Of a stretch of DNA of 64,000 nucleotides, positions 43,464 through 51,561 are shown one piece after another. The notes beneath the pieces were generated by a model. The model saw only the letters and a program-made list of their open reading frames with translations, did not search any database and was not told where the DNA came from. Both the position numbers and the translations under genes were made by a program. Origin of the DNA: CAISCU01 sp943361925 (GTDB lineage Bacteria > Bacteroidota > Bacteroidia > UKL13-3); contig CALRIT020000009.1 of the NCBI GenBank assembly GCA_943361925.1, forward strand, positions 96,280 to 160,279, in the 5' to 3' direction. The first letter of the stretch is position 1. Every line of letters begins with the position of its first letter.

Positions 43464-43981
43464 ATTAGTAAATCTTGTTCTGCTAAAACTTTGCTTCGTT
43501 TTTCCTGAAATTCTTCTGGTTTAAAAACTAAGAATCGGATTCTTTTTTTAATATACTTCTCTCCTTTTAAAACCAATTCATGAAAATATTCCTGATTGAT
43601 ATCTCCAACTAAAATTAAATCAATGATTTCGGAACCAATTCCTTTCGCTAAATCCCCTGTTAAGTAAACCTCTTGTAAATCACCGACATTGTTCAAAACT
43701 CTTTTAACCAATTCATCTAAACCGGTTATTTTCATTAAGATGCTGTTAATATCTGAAAATAAAGGATGTTCTCTATTTGATTGAAAATATTTCCTGTTTC
43801 CTTTACTAAAACTTTTAAGCAAACCAGCTTCTTCCATCTTGATTAATTCTTGACGGATAGCATTTGTATTATCGCCTAAATCTGATTCAAGATTACGCAG
43901 GTAATCCTGATTATTTGAATTCAAGAAAAACTTCAACAGAAGTTTAATACGTGTTTTAGATGTAATTAAGGCGTCGAGCAC
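43451..43981 (-). CDS. Winged-helix regulator with nucleotidyltransferase-like tail
   Basis: A protein of about 176 residues at the head of the long operon. The N-terminal half (LDALITSKTRIKLLLKFFLN, then NTNAIRQELIKMEEAGLLKSF) is an ArsR/MarR-like winged helix. The second half (VYLTGDLAKGIGSEIIDLILVGDINQEYF) resembles a minimal nucleotidyltransferase fold, with GD and D-x-I-L-V-G-D residues. Such proteins often stand at the front of Bacteroidota polysaccharide loci. The frame stays open to a TTG at 44017, but the extra 12 residues would overlie a perfect palindrome, so I prefer the GTG at 43979-43981, giving an LDALI start. A role in controlling this operon is inferred. It overlaps the dehydrogenase by 13 bases. 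Confidence 0.75.
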   Translation of the reverse strand: MLDALITSKTRIKLLLKFFLNSNNQDYLRNLESDLGDNTNAIRQELIKMEEAGLLKSFSKGNRKYFQSNREHPLFSDINSILMKITGLDELVKRVLNNVGDLQEVYLTGDLAKGIGSEIIDLILVGDINQEYFHELVLKGEKYIKKRIRFLVFKPEEFQEKRSKVLAEQDLLIWKK

Positions 43982-43996
43982 GGCTTCGCTTGGTGA

Positions 43997-44015
43997 GTCA
44001 CAGATACACTGTGAC
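43997..44015. promoter_or_regulatory. Perfect 7-bp inverted repeat upstream of the regulator
   Basis: GTCACAG, five bases ATACA, CTGTGAC. It lies 16 bases upstream of the GTG start chosen for the winged-helix gene. A perfect short palindrome directly before a regulator gene is typical of an autoregulatory operator. It would be inside the coding region if the TTG at 44017 were used. Confidence 0.5.
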
Positions 44016-44042
44016 AAAGTTTTAAAAAGTAATACTTAATAG

Positions 44043-44069
44043 ATATTGTATACTTTTTGTATACAATAT
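44043..44069. promoter_or_regulatory. Perfect 11-bp inverted repeat at the operon head
   Basis: Arms ATATTGTATAC (44043-44053) and GTATACAATAT (44059-44069) around TTTTT. It is 61 bases upstream of the preferred start of the regulator and in the only sizeable gap before the 44-kb minus-strand operon. Operator or promoter-overlapping site is the likely meaning. The loop T-run on either strand is short, so a terminator is less likely. Confidence 0.55.
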
Positions 44070-44479
44070 TAATTGTACATATTGAGCAAACCAAATAAAG
44101 TTATTGTTATCGTCTAGATCCCTTAATTAATCGAATAAGTGGCAGGATTATATATAAAATTGGTAAAAAAACGTAAATCACATCCTCAATCAATATCGGT
44201 AATTTAGCCCTTTCAGAGCTTAAAACATTTCGTTGGCATTGAATAATCGAATTTCGCCCATTCAAGGCAAAGTAAATTTGGCTAAATCGGTCAACGTAAT
44301 TTAGGCTTTTATAAAGAGGCCAGCTGCCAAGGTATAGAAAGCGACTTCGATGATGAAGGACTTTTGATTAATTTCGCTTAAAAAGTAAGGATAATAACAG
44401 GGAATATTTGTCAAATAAATCCTTCTTTTATCAAGAAATTCTAAATATTTCCATTGTATAAAACCAATTTAAGATATTA
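44070..44479. other. AT-rich intergenic region with short palindromic repeat relics
   Basis: No convincing ORF. Two short stretches, TTTAGCCCTTTCAGAGCT at 44203-44220 and ATTTCGCCCATTCAAGGC at 44251-44268, resemble each other and a cleaner copy at 46243-46265. They look like decayed members of a dispersed intergenic hairpin repeat. The promoter of the polysaccharide operon must lie in this region or in the palindrome segment just left of it, but I could not identify a clear TTTG/TAnnTTTG pair. Confidence 0.45.
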
Positions 44480-46180
44480 TCAATAATCGTAATTTCTCAA
44501 TCCAAACTGATACCTGATAGCAAAACTAACAAATGCGGCTTTTTCGTTAAACCAATTAATTTCAGAACTGGCTTTTCGATATGTGAATCTGGCATCAAAA
44601 AACAAATTATGTTTAGGCATCCAAGTCGTAATCAATTCTGCCAGGTAAGTGTTCACCTTAACTCCTTGACCAATTGTATTTCCTAATTCTTTCGTATTGT
44701 CCAAATATGATTTTCTAATATTACTACCCCAATTACTTCCATTGGTATCTAGGCCCTGTGTATATACAATGAATTTGGCAAAAACTGAAACTCGATTTAA
44801 GGGTTGATACCTCACAATTCCTACTAATTCTTTAAAATTTCCACCTAAATGATGTCCCATACTTTGCCTAAAGTTGCTATATGAGTTTCTTGGTAAATAG
44901 GAAGTATACATATATGGTCTACTTAAATTTACTTCAGCTTGTAAATCAAGATTTTTTACGCTAAATGCATCAATGTATTTTACCCCAACCTGAGCGGCAA
45001 ATTTATTTGTAAACGAACCATTTCCTTCTAATAAGTCTGCTAAAACCAATTCAGCAATTACAAACTGACCATATAATGATACCTTCTTTTTAAGATTCCA
45101 TTTAGCATTAAAACCTATGATGGCTTTATCTAAACTATTCAAGCCATTTTCAACACTTTTATAAAATATAATTGGATTCAGATAATTCAGTTCAAATCCT
45201 GTAGAGGCATGTCCTGAATCTCTTTGAAAAACTATTGTTTCAAATATTCCAATATTAAAATTCTTAGTTAAGTTCAAGCTTAAATGATGTGCAGCCATAT
45301 AATGTTTTGGCTGAGGACTCCTATCCCATCCAATAGCTTTTCCATTCGGATAATCTCTTAATTCGGCCCAGATATTGGTATAATTTAATTTCCAAAAACG
45401 TGTGGTTAATTTTAAATTCAAGTATTCAGGTTGATTTTCACCTAAAATAAATGTTCTATAACCATCTCCAATAAAATTTCGGGTATGTCCAAATTGCAAA
45501 TCCATAAATTTATTCAAATTTGCTGTTATGTATGCATTTGAACTAAAATAACTGACTATTCCATTTGAATTTGGTTTATAAAAATTAACATACATATAGG
45601 ATGAATCATATTCAAACCTATGTCTGACAAAAGAATTTGGAATTAAAATTTCATCACTTATCTGAGAATAAAATCCAATATTTTTTCCGATATTTCCTCT
45701 TAATTCTAATCCCCTATTATTGATTAATGCAAAATTATCCTGATTTTTTTCGCTTGAAATTTGGTAGTATAAAACAGGATTGATTAAAATGGAATAGTCT
45801 GGATTGACTATTGAAAATAATGCAGCTTTTTCCTGGTAAAAAGTTTTTCCGTATTTTTTATTTGATTGCGTTTGTTTGTTTTTGTACCATTCAAAATTAT
45901 CTGTATTTAGATAATCGATATTAAATTTATCACGACTTGATAATTGAATATTTGAATCATTTAAGTTTTCCAAATACTCAACTATTGATTTTCTTCGATA
46001 AGATTTGTTTGAGCTATGGAAATAATCATTGTTTAGTTCCCCTGATTTTATCTCTAATCTATCAATTATTTGCATACTAGTTTGACCAAGAGGTATATAA
46101 GTATGCTGCGAAAAGGCATAGAAATGAACGAGCAGAAAAAATAATAGAATGTAAAAATAACCGGATTTTGGCATAAACAA
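44480..46180 (-). CDS. Outer-membrane beta-barrel protein, RemB/Wzi-like
   Basis: A 566-residue protein with signal peptide (YILLFFLLVHFYAFSQ, cleavage near residue 25). The mature part has many alternating strands ending in aromatic residues and a C-terminal ...SFAIRYQFG segment, as in outer-membrane barrels. Stretches such as LQFGHTRNFIGDGYRTFILG, YNYTNIWAEL-like strands and SLNLTKNFNIGIFETIVF are like the capsule-assembly Wzi / gliding RemB group of Bacteroidota. Wzi family proteins help anchor capsule on the cell surface, which suits its position upstream of the polysaccharide operon. It is separated from that operon by 462 bases and so is a different transcript. The family call is by recollected motifs. 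Confidence 0.7.
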   Translation of the reverse strand: MFMPKSGYFYILLFFLLVHFYAFSQHTYIPLGQTSMQIIDRLEIKSGELNNDYFHSSNKSYRRKSIVEYLENLNDSNIQLSSRDKFNIDYLNTDNFEWYKNKQTQSNKKYGKTFYQEKAALFSIVNPDYSILINPVLYYQISSEKNQDNFALINNRGLELRGNIGKNIGFYSQISDEILIPNSFVRHRFEYDSSYMYVNFYKPNSNGIVSYFSSNAYITANLNKFMDLQFGHTRNFIGDGYRTFILGENQPEYLNLKLTTRFWKLNYTNIWAELRDYPNGKAIGWDRSPQPKHYMAAHHLSLNLTKNFNIGIFETIVFQRDSGHASTGFELNYLNPIIFYKSVENGLNSLDKAIIGFNAKWNLKKKVSLYGQFVIAELVLADLLEGNGSFTNKFAAQVGVKYIDAFSVKNLDLQAEVNLSRPYMYTSYLPRNSYSNFRQSMGHHLGGNFKELVGIVRYQPLNRVSVFAKFIVYTQGLDTNGSNWGSNIRKSYLDNTKELGNTIGQGVKVNTYLAELITTWMPKHNLFFDARFTYRKASSEINWFNEKAAFVSFAIRYQFGLRNYDY

Positions 46181-46242
46181 ATTTGCAGGGTAAATCTGTC
46201 AAATAAAAATTTATTGCATGTAAATCATTTAAATAACAATCT

Positions 46243-46265
46243 ATTTCGCCCCTTCAGGGCTTAGG
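46243..46265. repeat. Short hairpin repeat unit
   Basis: ATTTCGCCCCTTCAGGGCTTAGG holds GCCC-CTTCA-GGGC. Related, decayed sequences occur at 44203-44220 and 44251-44268. It lies upstream of the RemB/Wzi-like gene. Probably an intergenic palindromic repeat of the genome; no function is visible. Confidence 0.4.
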
Positions 46266-46390
46266 AGATTCTGCTGATAGTGAAATCCGTTTGTTTGAGG
46301 GCAATTGTTTTAATTTGGGAACCTAAATTATGTTGAACGCTTTTAAAAATCTTACTTAGTATAAACGCAGGTTCTACGTACTCAAATTAA

Positions 46391-46422
46391 AGCTAGAAGC
46401 AAGGAGCAAGCGGCCAGAAGCC
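46391..46422. repeat. Purine-rich AGAAGC/AGGAGC mini-repeat
   Basis: AGCTAGAAGCAAGGAGCAAG and the following CGGCCAGAAGCC contain four near-copies of a 6-7-base A-G-A/G-A-G-C unit. It lies just beyond the stop of the T9SS protein at 46433. Similar runs appear in intergenic DNA of other Bacteroidota, as far as I recall; no function assigned. Confidence 0.35.
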
Positions 46423-46432
46423 AATTCTACAG

Positions 46433-47182
46433 CTAATCTACTTGCAATTTCTTAAATGCCCATCTGCCATCAGTAGTATAAATTTTAACCAAATACAATC
46501 CTTTATTTAATGTATTGGTTTTAATTGTGGCAATCATGTTTGATTTGTATTCTACTACAACATCAGTTTCTTTTCCGTCTAATGAAAACAATTCAACTTT
46601 TGATAATTCAGTATTGCTGTTTAATAAAATAGTTGTTTGCTCAAAAGATGGATTTGGATATAAATCAAAACCCAAATCGCCAGAAACAGTGTTTAAACCA
46701 GTAGCATTTTCAACCATTAGGCTATATGTCATATTTGAATCTGAAATGGTTTGTGAGATTGGAAATCCACCAAATACAGCTCTTGCAAAAACCTGATAAT
46801 ATACTGTCAAAGGATAATTTCCTGCAGTTCCACTTGCTGCAGTTCCTGTTATTGTTGCACAACCCGGTTTTCCTCCTGGTGCAGCGCATGTAGCATTGTG
46901 GCATACATATCCAAATCCATTAGGCATGCCTTTAACGCCAGTAATTTTAATAGAATCAATATTGGCAATAATTTGCTGACCTAAATAAGTTACCAAAGTA
47001 TCTTTATTGATGTAAAATTGAATGATTTGTGTGTAAGGAACTGATTCTTTTGCATTATCTAATGCAGCTGGATAAATTCCACTGCTTTTAATCGTAGTAT
47101 CAGGAGAACATTGTGCTGAAAGATCTTTGCTGAAAGTAATTGCAGAAATCAGTATTATTGAACAAACTAATAGCTTTTTCAT
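46433..47182 (-). CDS. T9SS-secreted protein with type A sorting domain
   Basis: A 249-residue exported protein of unknown role. Residues 1-24 (KKLLVCSIILISAITFSKDLSAQ) are a signal peptide. The middle has four cysteines in GFGYVCHNATCAAPGGKPGC and an Ig-like strand pattern (YPLTVYYQVFARAVFGG). The last 75 residues are a Por secretion sorting domain: FDLYPNPSFEQTTILL, LFSLDGKE and GLYLVKIYTTDGRWAFKKLQV. The C-terminal domain would direct it through the type IX system to the surface or medium. Its ATG shares bases with the ATG of the divergent TonB receptor gene. Confidence 0.9.
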   Translation of the reverse strand: MKKLLVCSIILISAITFSKDLSAQCSPDTTIKSSGIYPAALDNAKESVPYTQIIQFYINKDTLVTYLGQQIIANIDSIKITGVKGMPNGFGYVCHNATCAAPGGKPGCATITGTAASGTAGNYPLTVYYQVFARAVFGGFPISQTISDSNMTYSLMVENATGLNTVSGDLGFDLYPNPSFEQTTILLNSNTELSKVELFSLDGKETDVVVEYKSNMIATIKTNTLNKGLYLVKIYTTDGRWAFKKLQVD

Positions 47183-49505
47183 GAGAAATAATTTTGAGGC
47201 AAGGTATTATATTTTTTTGATTTGTTTAACTCTTCTGGGTTCAATTAATGCTATACATGCACAATTTTTACTAAAAGGCAAGATTCTGGAATCAGGTTCA
47301 AACAAGCCGATTCCTGATTGTGTAATCGATTTAAATGAATCTCAAATTAAATCAAATAATAACGGTGAATTTGAAATTTCGTTCAAAAAAATGGACTCTG
47401 AAAAGTATTATATCAATATTTTTAAAGAAGGATATGAATCAATTACAAAATCACTTTCTGAAAATGAAAGAAAATTATATCTGGAAGGCAAAAATCAATT
47501 TATTGTTTATTTAAATCCTTCTAACAAATTACTGGAGCAGGCAATTATTACAGGCTCCAGAAATACCGAATCTATTACACGTTCAAAAGTAAGTACCGAA
47601 GTAGTTAAACCATATCTTATTCAAAACAAAGGTGTAACCAATATGGATAAATTCATTAGCCAGATTCCTTCTGTGAGTGTAATTGATGGACAAATTAATA
47701 TCAGAAGTGGAAGTGGCTGGACCTATGGTGCCGGTTCAAGAGTTTTGGTTTTGGTAGATGATTTGCCTTTTTTAATGGGCGATGCCGGAAATGTAAAATG
47801 GGGATTGGTACCTATCGAAAATGTAAAACAAATAGAAGTTATTAAAGGAGCATCTTCTGTTTTATATGGCTCTGGTGCTTTAAACGGAATTATTCATTTT
47901 AGAACTGAAGTCAGTTCAGGCGAACCAATTTCACGTTTTAATGTGTTTACATCAGGCTTTTCTAAACCCAAAAGAAGCAGCCTAAATTGGACAAATGAAC
48001 CCTTAATTAGATATGGGTTTCAGGGATTTCATAGCAGGATGATTGGTACACATAAACTAACATTTTCAACCAATTATTTAAACGACGATGGTTACAGATT
48101 AGGTGAAACAGAAGAAAAATTAAGATTAAGTGCAAATTATCAAAATCAAACATCTAAATTCATCTATGGCTTGGGACTAACCGGTTTATTGAGTAAAGGC
48201 TCTTCGTTTCTACTTTGGGAAAGTTACCAAAAAGGATATACAGCTCTTGATTCTGAAGCAACAGCCTCCACTTCACAATCAGTTTTTATCGACCCTTTTA
48301 TAAAATTTAATGCAGGTGGAATTTACCATCAAATAAGAGCCAGGTGGATGTATGTAAACAATGATCTTATAAACATCGACCCAAATGTAAATCAGGATAA
48401 TTCTTTTAAAAACTTTTATTCAGAATATCAATTCGACAAAATTTACAAAAAAACAAGAGCTACCGGAGGTTTGGTTTGGGGTAAAAACAATAGTGATGCC
48501 GCCTTATATGGTGGCCAAAATACCAATGAAAACCGTGCAGCATTTCTTCAACTAGATCAACAATTTAAAAAGCTATCTTTTACTTTAGGAGCAAGGTATG
48601 AATGGTTCAAAATGAATGATGAATCAGAATCGGGACCTGTATTTAGAACTGCCATTAATTACAAAGCAGGGAAAGCTGGCTTTTTAAGAGCAAGCTGGGG
48701 TCAAGGTTACAGGTATCCATCCATTGCAGAAAGGTATATAACAACCAGTGTTGGCGCATTAAATATTTTTCCAAATCCAAATTTAGGTTCTGAAAAGGGT
48801 TGGTCGACAGAATTGGGCTTTAAACAAGGATATAAATTAAAAGGATTAAGTGGTTTTGTTGATATCGCTTTGTTTTATACTAGGTATACCAATATGATAG
48901 AATTTAATTTTGGTGCTTGGAAAACGCCAAATCCAATGAATCCATTTAGCACCATTGGATTTAAGTCGTTTAATATTGGTGAAACTGAAATTAAAGGAAT
49001 TGATTTTAGCAGCGGACTTGAAGGTAAATTTGCAGGAATTTTATGGCAGGGAATGCTAGGTTATACTTATACAATTCCGGTTATTCTAGATGAGAATTAT
49101 GTTTTTGCATTAGATTCATCAAGAGGACCACAAAATTTTAGAAATACTAGTTCTGATAGCTTGAATATTCTAAAATATAGATTTGAGCATCAAGTTAAAA
49201 TTGATTTACAAGGCACTTATAAAAAATTTGAACTGGGTTTCAGTTGGAGATATAATAGTCAGATTAGAAATGTTGACCGAGCCTTTATTGATGGGATCAT
49301 TCCAATTTTTGTGCCTGGCATTCAAGAGGCACGAAATGAATTAAGTGGAAATAATATTGTTGATTTTCGAGCTTCATTTAAAATCAACAAAAACCTAAAA
49401 GTTGCATTGATTATAAACAATCTTCTTAATTCAGAAACTATGTTCCGACCTGCAGATTTAGGTCCACCAAGAATGACTATGTTACAATTAAGCGGGAAAT
49501 TTTAG
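47181..49505 (+). CDS. TonB-dependent outer-membrane receptor
   Basis: A 774-residue receptor from the ATG at 47181 (the frame is open to 47127, but a signal peptide, RYYIFLICLTLLGSINAIHAQ, begins only after 47181). Residues 28-115 are a carboxypeptidase-regulatory-like domain (LKGKILESGSNKPIPDCVID). The plug follows with FISQIPSVSVIDGQINIRSG, GAGSRVLVLVDDLPFLMGD and EVIKGASSVLYGSGALNGII. The remainder is a 22-strand barrel ending PPRMTMLQLSGKF. It imports siderophores, vitamins or oligosaccharides using TonB energy; the substrate is not evident. It is divergent from the T9SS gene and 59 bases before the exosortase gene. Confidence 0.93.
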   Translation: MRNNFEARYYIFLICLTLLGSINAIHAQFLLKGKILESGSNKPIPDCVIDLNESQIKSNNNGEFEISFKKMDSEKYYINIFKEGYESITKSLSENERKLYLEGKNQFIVYLNPSNKLLEQAIITGSRNTESITRSKVSTEVVKPYLIQNKGVTNMDKFISQIPSVSVIDGQINIRSGSGWTYGAGSRVLVLVDDLPFLMGDAGNVKWGLVPIENVKQIEVIKGASSVLYGSGALNGIIHFRTEVSSGEPISRFNVFTSGFSKPKRSSLNWTNEPLIRYGFQGFHSRMIGTHKLTFSTNYLNDDGYRLGETEEKLRLSANYQNQTSKFIYGLGLTGLLSKGSSFLLWESYQKGYTALDSEATASTSQSVFIDPFIKFNAGGIYHQIRARWMYVNNDLINIDPNVNQDNSFKNFYSEYQFDKIYKKTRATGGLVWGKNNSDAALYGGQNTNENRAAFLQLDQQFKKLSFTLGARYEWFKMNDESESGPVFRTAINYKAGKAGFLRASWGQGYRYPSIAERYITTSVGALNIFPNPNLGSEKGWSTELGFKQGYKLKGLSGFVDIALFYTRYTNMIEFNFGAWKTPNPMNPFSTIGFKSFNIGETEIKGIDFSSGLEGKFAGILWQGMLGYTYTIPVILDENYVFALDSSRGPQNFRNTSSDSLNILKYRFEHQVKIDLQGTYKKFELGFSWRYNSQIRNVDRAFIDGIIPIFVPGIQEARNELSGNNIVDFRASFKINKNLKVALIINNLLNSETMFRPADLGPPRMTMLQLSGKF

Positions 49506-49564
49506 AATATTTAAATACCTCATATTATTCCTATTTAAGAACCCAATCTTTTATAAATTGCAAC

Positions 49565-50068
49565 ATGTCTCCAGCATTTAAATTTATCCTCATATTTGGC
49601 GCTTCATATTTGCTTATGAGCGGATTATACCAGCTTATAATTTGGGCAGCAGCACCGGGACCAGATATTTTTACCATATTGGTAGCACAAATTTTACCTA
49701 ATTTTATAAGTGGCATAGAATTACATTCATTTCCATCGAAAAGTGGAATTCAAATATGGAACAGTGAAGGTGCCTTGGTAAACATAATGGAAGGTTGCAA
49801 TGGTATGGCAGTTTGGATTACTTTACTATCATTTACATTGGCTTTCACCGGTAAACTAAAAACCTATTTATGGTTTCTACCACTAAGTTTTTTATTGCTT
49901 CAAATTGGAAATATTTTAAGGCTCATAGCACTCATCCAAATAAAAATTCAAAAGCCCGATTTATTTGAAATATTCCACACATATTTATTCCCAGCTATAT
50001 TATATGCTTTTGCATTTGGCCTGATGGTTTGGTGGGTTAAAATGATTCAATCTATCAATAAAAAGTAA
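49565..50068 (+). CDS. xrtF: Exosortase F (XrtF)
   Basis: A 167-residue integral membrane protein with 4-5 helices. The exosortase catalytic triad is clear: Cys in NIMEGCNGMAVWI, Arg in GNILRLIALIQI, and His in EIFHTYLFPAILYAF. The short length fits exosortase F of the Flavobacteriia. Exosortases are thought to cleave and anchor proteins with a C-terminal sorting tail of the PEP-CTERM kind. The stop codon shares a base with the ATG of the associated gene. No target protein is seen in this window. Confidence 0.9.
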   Translation: MSPAFKFILIFGASYLLMSGLYQLIIWAAAPGPDIFTILVAQILPNFISGIELHSFPSKSGIQIWNSEGALVNIMEGCNGMAVWITLLSFTLAFTGKLKTYLWFLPLSFLLLQIGNILRLIALIQIKIQKPDLFEIFHTYLFPAILYAFAFGLMVWWVKMIQSINKK

Positions 50069-50472
50069 TGAAAATAAAAACTATTGGTCTTCTTTTATTT
50101 TTGATTTTACTGAATTTTGGAATACAATCGTTTAATTTCTTAAATGGAAGTTTTTGCGACTTTTATACCTATCATGCTGATTGTTCCGGAGTATTGGATG
50201 TTGTCTTAAATAAACTCATTCGATTAATTTTGAATATTATTATGATTGGAATAATATCAGAGAAAAAATGGAGTGATTTAAAGGATATCAAATTGTATTT
50301 ACCAATTGCGATATTGAGCTTATTTATCTTTGATTTATTTATCTTTTTTCTAGCGGATGCAGGAAGATTAATTGTTGTACATAAAGTGCTCAATCCACTA
50401 CTTTATAGTCCATTAATTGTAATTGCTTTAGCGGCATTTATGTTTGTTAATAAACCAAACATCGAAAAATAA
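50068..50472 (+). CDS. Exosortase F-associated membrane protein
   Basis: A 134-residue protein with four hydrophobic helices (TIGLLLFLILLNFGIQSF, LIRLILNIIMIGIIS, YLPIAILSLFIFDLFIFFL, LIVIALAAFMFV) and a R-L-I-V-V-H-K-x-L-N-P motif before the last one. Size, topology and a TAATG overlap with xrtF match the small partner that accompanies exosortase F. Its biochemical role is unknown; it may be a chaperone or complex member for the protease. Confidence 0.85.
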   Translation: MKIKTIGLLLFLILLNFGIQSFNFLNGSFCDFYTYHADCSGVLDVVLNKLIRLILNIIMIGIISEKKWSDLKDIKLYLPIAILSLFIFDLFIFFLADAGRLIVVHKVLNPLLYSPLIVIALAAFMFVNKPNIEK

Positions 50473-50499
50473 AAACATCGAATTATGAGATTGGATTAA

Positions 50500-50544
50500 A
50501 TACCTCAGTATCCTTGGGCTAAAGCCACAAGGCTAATGAGGTAT
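50500..50544. repeat. Nested hairpin between convergent genes
   Basis: ATACCTCA (50500-50507) pairs with TGAGGTAT (50537-50544); inside, CCTTG pairs with CAAGG and GGCT with AGCC around an AA loop. There is no T-run right after it on either strand, so it is more like a dispersed palindromic repeat or a bidirectional RNA stabiliser than a standard terminator. It separates the exosortase F pair from the lipid kinase. Confidence 0.5.
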
Positions 50545-50589
50545 ATGCAGGATTTTATTGAATTTAAAATTTGATTTTAAAATAAAAAA

Positions 50590-51435
50590 TCAAACCAAAA
50601 ATTGGTATTTCTCTTTTAGAATCTCAACCTCAAAAACATTAGATTCAAACCATTCTCCATCTAAATGTGCTTGAATTGTTTTGTTACTCCTGATTACAAC
50701 TTTTTCTATTTGTTTGTAGTTTATAAAAGGCAAATCTAGGTGTTTTCCTTTTTCAATAACTGGCAGATATCTCATTCTTTGAAACAACGAAATATCTTTC
50801 ACCCAAGAGAATTCCAAAACCCCATCTTTTAAATCAGCATTGGGAGCAACTTTAAAACCACCACCATAAGTACTTCCATTGGCAACGCTTAACATAAACA
50901 TAGAATCTTTTAATTTATCATCTCCAAAATCAACTTCAATATTACATGATTTATGAGTAAACAATAAACTCAAAACAGTACTCATATATGCTGCTTTTCC
51001 TGTGAACCATTTTTTACCTAAACCTGATTTTACAACTTCACCATCAAAACCAATTCCTAATCCATTCAGAAAAATTCTACCATTACAGTTGCCTGCATCA
51101 ATAAGGCAGATATTGTTATTTCTGATTTTATTTAATTGTTGTTTCCAGCTTGAATTACCATATAAATGTTCGTAAAAATCATTGCCAGTACCAGCTTTTA
51201 TAAGCAAAACAGGAATGGGAATATCTTTATAATGATTAAACACATTTTGAATAGTACCATCACCACCAACCACAATCAGAAGATTGAAATCATTGAGATT
51301 TTCTGGATATTCATTTCTAAAAGTTGAAACCAAAAATGAACTATTAACAAGAAATTCATTAATCTCAGTGATTAACTTTTCAGCTTTTCCTTTACCGGCA
51401 AATGAGTTGTATAAAACTGCAATTTTCTCAATCAT
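50590..51435 (-). CDS. Diacylglycerol/lipid kinase family protein
   Basis: A 281-residue protein of the DgkB/YegS type. KIAVLYNSFAGKGKAEKLI is the N-terminal P-loop-like stretch, LIVVGGDGTIQNVFNHY has the GGDGT motif, KAGTGNDFYEHL corresponds to GTANDFA, and GLGIGFDGEVV and GSTYGGGFKVAPNADLKDG complete the family pattern. It phosphorylates a lipid such as diacylglycerol using ATP, in the cytoplasm at the inner membrane. Convergent with the exosortase pair and divergent from the toxin gene. No operon partner. Confidence 0.92.
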   Translation of the reverse strand: MIEKIAVLYNSFAGKGKAEKLITEINEFLVNSSFLVSTFRNEYPENLNDFNLLIVVGGDGTIQNVFNHYKDIPIPVLLIKAGTGNDFYEHLYGNSSWKQQLNKIRNNNICLIDAGNCNGRIFLNGLGIGFDGEVVKSGLGKKWFTGKAAYMSTVLSLLFTHKSCNIEVDFGDDKLKDSMFMLSVANGSTYGGGFKVAPNADLKDGVLEFSWVKDISLFQRMRYLPVIEKGKHLDLPFINYKQIEKVVIRSNKTIQAHLDGEWFESNVFEVEILKEKYQFLV

Positions 51436-51526
51436 TCAATCAAATAAGGGAATTTTATTGAAAAAAGGAAATCGATTACAATCAACGATTATTATTCTTT
51501 TAAATTTAAATCTTATTAAAATTTGA

Positions 51527-51557
51527 TTTGTAATTGTTACCTAATTAGCTAACTTTG
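51527..51557 (+). promoter_or_regulatory. Bacteroidota-type promoter for the toxin-antitoxin pair
   Basis: TTTG at 51527-51530, 19 bases, then TAACTTTG at 51550-51557, an exact match to the TTTG/TAnnTTTG consensus. The expected transcription start is about 5 bases further, which coincides with the GTG start at 51562, so the mRNA would be leaderless or nearly so. Confidence 0.6.
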
Positions 51558-51561
51558 AATT

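Noticed and set aside
44043..44069. Invertible promoter of the Bacteroides capsule type
   Set aside because: The arms enclose only five bases, so there is no segment to invert, and no site-specific recombinase gene is present.
43463..44480. Riboswitch (cobalamin) controlling the locus
   Set aside because: The B12 gene lies mid-operon and I could not find a B12-box-like sequence or a plausible multi-stem fold in this gap.
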